In this document: positions 60,729 through 64,000 of the stretch, one piece after another | Numbering within the stretch: position 1 is the first letter of the stretch | Layout of the letters: each line of letters starts with the position of its first letter | NCBI RefSeq assembly: GCF_049801095.1 | Contig: NZ_JBNAGH010000002.1 | Coordinates: forward strand, 733,867 to 797,866 | From: Dinoroseobacter sp049801095 | Lineage (GTDB): Bacteria; Pseudomonadota; Alphaproteobacteria; Rhodobacterales; Rhodobacteraceae | Length of the DNA stretch: 64,000 nucleotides | Reading direction: 5' to 3' | Notes under the pieces: model-generated | Database searches by the model: none | What the model was told of the DNA's origin: nothing | The model's input: only the letters and a program-made list of their open reading frames with translations | Made by a program: the position numbers and the translations under genes

Positions 60729-61913
60729 TCAGATCCCCAGCTGCGCAAAGAAGATCGAGAAGGCCGCGTCGGTCACGATGACGGCGAAGATCGCCGCGAC
60801 CACCGCGCTGGAGGTCATGCGCCCGAGGGATTCCGCATTGCCCTTGACCTGCATCCCCGCATGGCACCCCACAAGCCCGATGATCACCGCAAAGAACGGC
60901 GCCTTGATTACGCCCACGGTCAGGTGACTGATATCGGTCCCCTCCATCAGGCGGACCACAAACATCTGCGGCGAAATACCAAGCTCGACCCAGCTCATCA
61001 GCGCGCCGCCAAGCAGGCCCGAGAGGTTGGCGATGATCCCCAGGATCGGCAGGGTAATCAGCAGCGCGAGGATCCGCGGCACAAAGAGCAGCATCACCGG
61101 GTCGAGCCCGAGAGTGCGCATGGCGTCGATCTCTTCGCGCATCTTCATGGAGCCGATAGCCGCCGTGAAAGAGGAAGCCGTCCGCCCCGCCACGATGATC
61201 GCCGTCAGCAGGATGCCAAGCTCACGCAGGATCGAGATCGCGATCAGGTCGACGACGAAAACCTCGGCCCCGAATTGCTGCAGCTGGCTCGCGCCCTGAA
61301 AGGCGAGCACGACGCCGATCAGAAAGGCCATGAGGGCGACGATGGGGACGGCTTTGACGCCCACCTCTTCGCAATGATGGACGAGCGGGGTCAGCCCGAA
61401 CTCGCGCGGATGGCGCAAGGCGCGCAGCAGCCGCGAGAGGAACATGCCGAAATAGCCCAGCAGCCCGGCAAGGTAGCCAAAGGCCTCGGCCACCCGCTTG
61501 CCCACGAGGGCGACACGGTCCAGAAGGCTCAGCTGCTTGGCCCCCTCCGACGTCTCCGGCGCGGGCATCGCCTTGGTCACACTGGTCAGAAGCGCCATCA
61601 CATCGTCCCGCGCGCCAGCAAGGCGCATCTGATGCCCGGCCTCCTGCATCCGCTGGTGCAACCGCGCCAGCATCCAGGCCCCCGCCGTGTCGATCCGGGC
61701 GACCCCTGCAAGATCGATCGTGAGCTTGCCCGCCGGGATGCTCTCCGTCTGACGAGTAAGTTCCGAGACCGCATAGACCGTCACATCCCCGGAGAGCACC
61801 ACATGGGTCCCGCCTTCCTGCGGCGTCATCGAGAGACGCGCCGGGCGCGGGGCCGTTGCGGTCGCCGGGGTCTCAGGGGGCGCGGAAGCGGGCGTGGCCA
61901 AGGGCTGGTTCAC
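60729..61913 (-). CDS. Mla-type permease with fused STAS domain (MlaE-like)
   Basis: This 394-residue protein has an N-terminal STAS-like domain (about residues 30-115, with LTIDLAGVARIDTAGAWML), followed by a MlaE permease with about five helices (GVVLAFQGASQLQQFGAEVF, RELGILLTAIIVAGRTASSF, EEIDAMRTLGLDPV). The STAS part does the job of the separate MlaB protein of E. coli. The start is a GTG with a weak ribosome-binding element, just after an in-frame stop. It is the first gene of the operon; the region before it holds 81 bases without a gene. Confidence 0.87.
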   Translation of the reverse strand: MNQPLATPASAPPETPATATAPRPARLSMTPQEGGTHVVLSGDVTVYAVSELTRQTESIPAGKLTIDLAGVARIDTAGAWMLARLHQRMQEAGHQMRLAGARDDVMALLTSVTKAMPAPETSEGAKQLSLLDRVALVGKRVAEAFGYLAGLLGYFGMFLSRLLRALRHPREFGLTPLVHHCEEVGVKAVPIVALMAFLIGVVLAFQGASQLQQFGAEVFVVDLIAISILRELGILLTAIIVAGRTASSFTAAIGSMKMREEIDAMRTLGLDPVMLLFVPRILALLITLPILGIIANLSGLLGGALMSWVELGISPQMFVVRLMEGTDISHLTVGVIKAPFFAVIIGLVGCHAGMQVKGNAESLGRMTSSAVVAAIFAVIVTDAAFSIFFAQLGI

Positions 61914-61994
61914 TCGAGTTCACGGGTTGCGTTCCCTGAGCGGTACCGGACATCCTCAGGCTTGTCACGACCCCGTGGCGCCGGGGACGCGCGG

Positions 61995-62975
61995 TCACGC
62001 AGGTCGCTGCAGGTCGAGATCCGTGGGCGAGAGCCCCACCCGCTTCATCCGGCGGTACAGCGTGGCCCGGCTCACCCCAAGCGCGCGGGCCGCTGCCGAG
62101 GCATTGCCCCCGGCCCGGATCAGGGCGGTTTTCAGGGCCGCGTATTCGGCCTTTTCAAAACCTGACCGCTCCCGGTCCTGCCCCAGCGTGTCGTGAAGCG
62201 GCCGCGGCGCCAGCGCCCCGCGAAGCTGCAACCCGAAGTTTCGCCGCGCGCCATGGGTGGCGCCAAGAACGATGTCATCCGCATCCACCGCCAGGAAACC
62301 AGAGCGCAGGGATTGCGGATCCGCGAGCACCATCCGCGCGTTCGGAAAGGCCGTCTGAAACAACACCAGCTCGATCTGCTGTGCCGTGTGCTGGACCAAG
62401 GCCCCGATCATCTCGTTCGCCACGGGGCTCTGCGCCTCTCGCGCGGAAGAGACATCGACCACGGCCAGGAGATCCCCCTGCGCCCCGTGGATCGGCGCGC
62501 TGAGGCAGGTCATGGCAATGTTGCGGGCCGAGAAGTGCTCGTCGCGGTGAATGGTCAGGGGCCGCTCTTCGCTCAGGCAAGTGCCAATGCCATTGGTGCC
62601 TTCGGCCGCCTCGCTCCAATCCCCACCGGAAACGAGACCGACCGCATCAAACACCTCCGCGTCGGCCATGTGGTAGCGGTGATCGAGGATGCGCCCCTTG
62701 TGATCGGCCAGCAGCACAACACAGCCCGCGTGCTGCACCGCCTGTGTCAACTGATCGAGGGAGTTGCCTGCCGCTCGGAGCAGTTCCTCCTGCTGGGCCC
62801 GCAGGTCGGCGAGATGCCGGGCGGCGAGACGCTCGGGACGCTGGCGCCGGGAGGGATCCAGATGATGGGTCTGCATGGACCGCGCCCAAGAGGCCGCCAG
62901 TCGCGACCGCGCCGAGGCGCCGTTTTCCACCGTTTCCATGACATGCAGCGCATGCGCGTCGAAATTGCAGCCCAT
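61995..62975 (-). CDS. AcoR-like regulator (GAF and Fis-type helix-turn-helix, no AAA+ domain)
   Basis: This 326-residue protein has an N-terminal region like AcoR (SWARSMQTHHLDP), a GAF-like sensor at about residues 75-210 (ADAEVFDAVGLVSGGDWSEA; GTNGIGTCLSEERPLTIH) and a C-terminal Fis-type helix-turn-helix (GGNASAAARALGVSRATLYR). The sigma-54 AAA+ domain of true AcoR is missing, so it should act with ordinary sigma factors. The ATG at 62975 has GGAGG about seven bases before it, preferred over a longer frame to 63206. No obvious target is adjacent; the MCE operon downstream and the repeat protein upstream are candidates. Confidence 0.82.
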   Translation of the reverse strand: MGCNFDAHALHVMETVENGASARSRLAASWARSMQTHHLDPSRRQRPERLAARHLADLRAQQEELLRAAGNSLDQLTQAVQHAGCVVLLADHKGRILDHRYHMADAEVFDAVGLVSGGDWSEAAEGTNGIGTCLSEERPLTIHRDEHFSARNIAMTCLSAPIHGAQGDLLAVVDVSSAREAQSPVANEMIGALVQHTAQQIELVLFQTAFPNARMVLADPQSLRSGFLAVDADDIVLGATHGARRNFGLQLRGALAPRPLHDTLGQDRERSGFEKAEYAALKTALIRAGGNASAAARALGVSRATLYRRMKRVGLSPTDLDLQRPA

Positions 62976-63517
62976 TACCCCCTCCATGACCCGCTTTGCG
63001 GCGTCCCGGGCCCCAGATCGGGTGCCCGCCCCCTTTGAAGACGCCTTCGATCTCTTGATACACCCGGTTCGAGCTACACCCCATGGGGCCTTGGTCGTGG
63101 TTTTGCACAGAACCAAGAGGATTTTTGCCGCAGAACGGGATGCAAAACCGCGATTTGGCGGCTTCCAAGCCCTGGGCGCAGATTTCTTTCGATTTTTTTC
63201 TGTCACATTGGCTGTGACTTTTGCCCCCCTCAGCCCTCTCTGTTGGAAACATCACCGGGATGTGAGGGAGTGTGTCCGGGTAAGACTCTGAAACCACGCA
63301 GCTTTCCGGAAACCCTCGAACACCCCGCGCAGAAGGCCTGATCGCGGGAGCGTGATGTGCGTCAGCGCGCAACAACCTCTCGCATCATCGCCATTTCATT
63401 CCGAGCCCCCCCGACCCAAATCCATCTCATCGGCAGCGACACACACCGCCGACACACACAACACCGCGGCTCGCAACGCACAAACAGGCCGCGCAACACA
63501 CTGAAAGGACTACTGAA
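62976..63517. other. Noncoding region between regulator and repeat protein
   Basis: No convincing gene is seen in this 540-base stretch; frames crossing it lack start signals. The last 100 bases before the repeat-protein gene (about 63415-63517) are rich in A and C and poor in G on the plus strand, with CACACA-type runs, which suggests an unstructured 5' leader. AAAGGA lies nine bases before the ATG at 63518. No clear terminator or palindrome stands out. Confidence 0.5.
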
Positions 63518-63985
63518 ATGAAACTCGCTCTGACCTCCGCCCTCGTGATCGCCCTGACCGCTCCGGCCTTCGCATCCTCCCAGCTCGAGCGTCAGCTCGG
63601 CGTCGAGCCCGGCGTCTACAGCTTCTCCGAACTGGCCGCCATCAAGGGCAGCTACGACACCGATAACGGCTACAACATCGCCCCCCGCGGCGACGTGGTC
63701 TCGACCCAGTCGGTCGGCATCTCCCCGGCCCATGCACAGCTGGCCGCGACCCTGGGCGTGGACGCGAATGACTACAGCTTCGCCGAGCTGGCCAACATCA
63801 AGGGCAGCTTCGACACGGACAACGGCTACAACATCACCGAGCGCGGTGGCGTCGTCTCGACCCAGTCCGTGGGCGTCTCCGGCGCAGCCGCACAGCTGGC
63901 CGCAAGCCTGGGCCTCGACGCGACCGAGTACAGCTTCGCCGAGCTGGCCGCGATCAAAGGCGCCAAGGGTTCTCCTAACGAGTAA
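63518..63985 (+). CDS. Secreted protein of 52-residue repeats
   Basis: I do not recognise a function for this 155-residue protein. A Sec signal (about residues 1-20, ending AFAS) is followed by 2.6 tandem copies of a 52-residue unit at 22-73, 74-125 and 126-155. Each unit has QLxxxLGV, YSFxELAxIKGS, then DTDNGYNI, a Gly-rich turn and VVSTQSVG. The DTDNG segment could bind calcium. There are no cysteines. Codon use is strongly biased to preferred GC-ending codons, which suggests high expression. It may be a periplasmic or surface protein; the leader is long and G-poor. Confidence 0.8.
   Translation: MKLALTSALVIALTAPAFASSQLERQLGVEPGVYSFSELAAIKGSYDTDNGYNIAPRGDVVSTQSVGISPAHAQLAATLGVDANDYSFAELANIKGSFDTDNGYNITERGGVVSTQSVGVSGAAAQLAASLGLDATEYSFAELAAIKGAKGSPNE
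63581..63982 (+). repeat. 156-base coding tandem repeat
   Basis: Units at 63581-63736, 63737-63892 and a partial copy at 63893-63982 encode the 52-residue repeats of the secreted protein. The first two share long identical stretches around the AACGGCTACAACATC and GTCTCGACCCAGTC segments. Confidence 0.85.
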
Positions 63986-64000
63986 TCCTTAACATCCCCC

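Overview
The window is high-GC alphaproteobacterial DNA that fits the Rhodobacterales (Roseobacter group and relatives). The supporting marks are the taurine (tauR-tpa-xsc) and dihydroxypropanesulfonate (hps-suy) sulfonate genes, several TRAP transporters, a gene-transfer-agent spike-base protein, a VPLPA-CTERM surface protein and many 1-4 base stop/start overlaps. I found no rRNA, tRNA, insertion sequence, prophage block or CRISPR array. Gene density and style are even, so this looks like a chromosomal or chromid region of catabolic modules rather than one island.

Layout. 1-4.7 kb: D-xylose operon (xylF-xylH-xylG-xylB-xylA, minus strand), divergent from a ROK repressor at 4.9-6.1 kb with an inverted repeat between them. 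6.1-9.0 kb: a calcium-motif CRTAC1 protein facing a MauG-type di-heme protein. 9.1-9.4 kb: an isolated GTA spike-base gene. 9.5-11.3 kb: a sulfur module (metallo-beta-lactamase hydrolase and two YeeE/YedE half-transporters). 11.4-15.6 kb: surface protein, membrane-anchored glutamate-synthase-like flavoprotein and phosphoglucomutase. 15.7-19.0 kb: iron(III)-binding protein and a separate iron permease. 19.2-22.0 kb: a TRAP transporter. 22.0-28.3 kb: a TauE-like exporter, a lyxose-isomerase-like protein, and a tightly coupled operon joining a fused 2-oxoacid dehydrogenase E1 to the three 5-oxoprolinase subunits.

28.3-33.1 kb is the most striking part. A guanidine-I (ykkC) riboswitch precedes a NitT/TauT-type ABC transporter, a guanidine-hydrolase-type ureohydrolase and a small unrecognised protein with a dense N-terminal histidine tract. 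Together these read as a self-contained guanidine uptake and hydrolysis operon, in which the last gene may replace the known HypA/HypB-like nickel chaperones.

33.3-45.0 kb: a LacI regulator with paired operators in the promoter of a sulfonate operon: a small membrane protein, TRAP transporter (HpsKLM type), sulfopropanediol dehydrogenases (HpsN and HpsO/HpsP-like), sulfolactate sulfo-lyase SuyAB, a ComC-like dehydrogenase, an anion exporter and a universal stress protein. The route would take DHPS through (R)-sulfolactate to pyruvate and sulfite. 45.1-57.6 kb: a quaternary-amine ABC transporter, a dimethylglycine-dehydrogenase-like flavoprotein cotranscribed with tpa, TauR with repeat sites, Xsc and acetate kinase, converting taurine (perhaps also N-methylated taurine) through sulfoacetaldehyde to acetyl phosphate, then acetate and ATP. 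57.5-61.9 kb: an Mla/MCE-type lipid transporter. 62-64 kb: an AcoR-like regulator and a secreted protein built of 52-residue repeats.

All calls are from reading the sequence and remembered family features; no searches were run.
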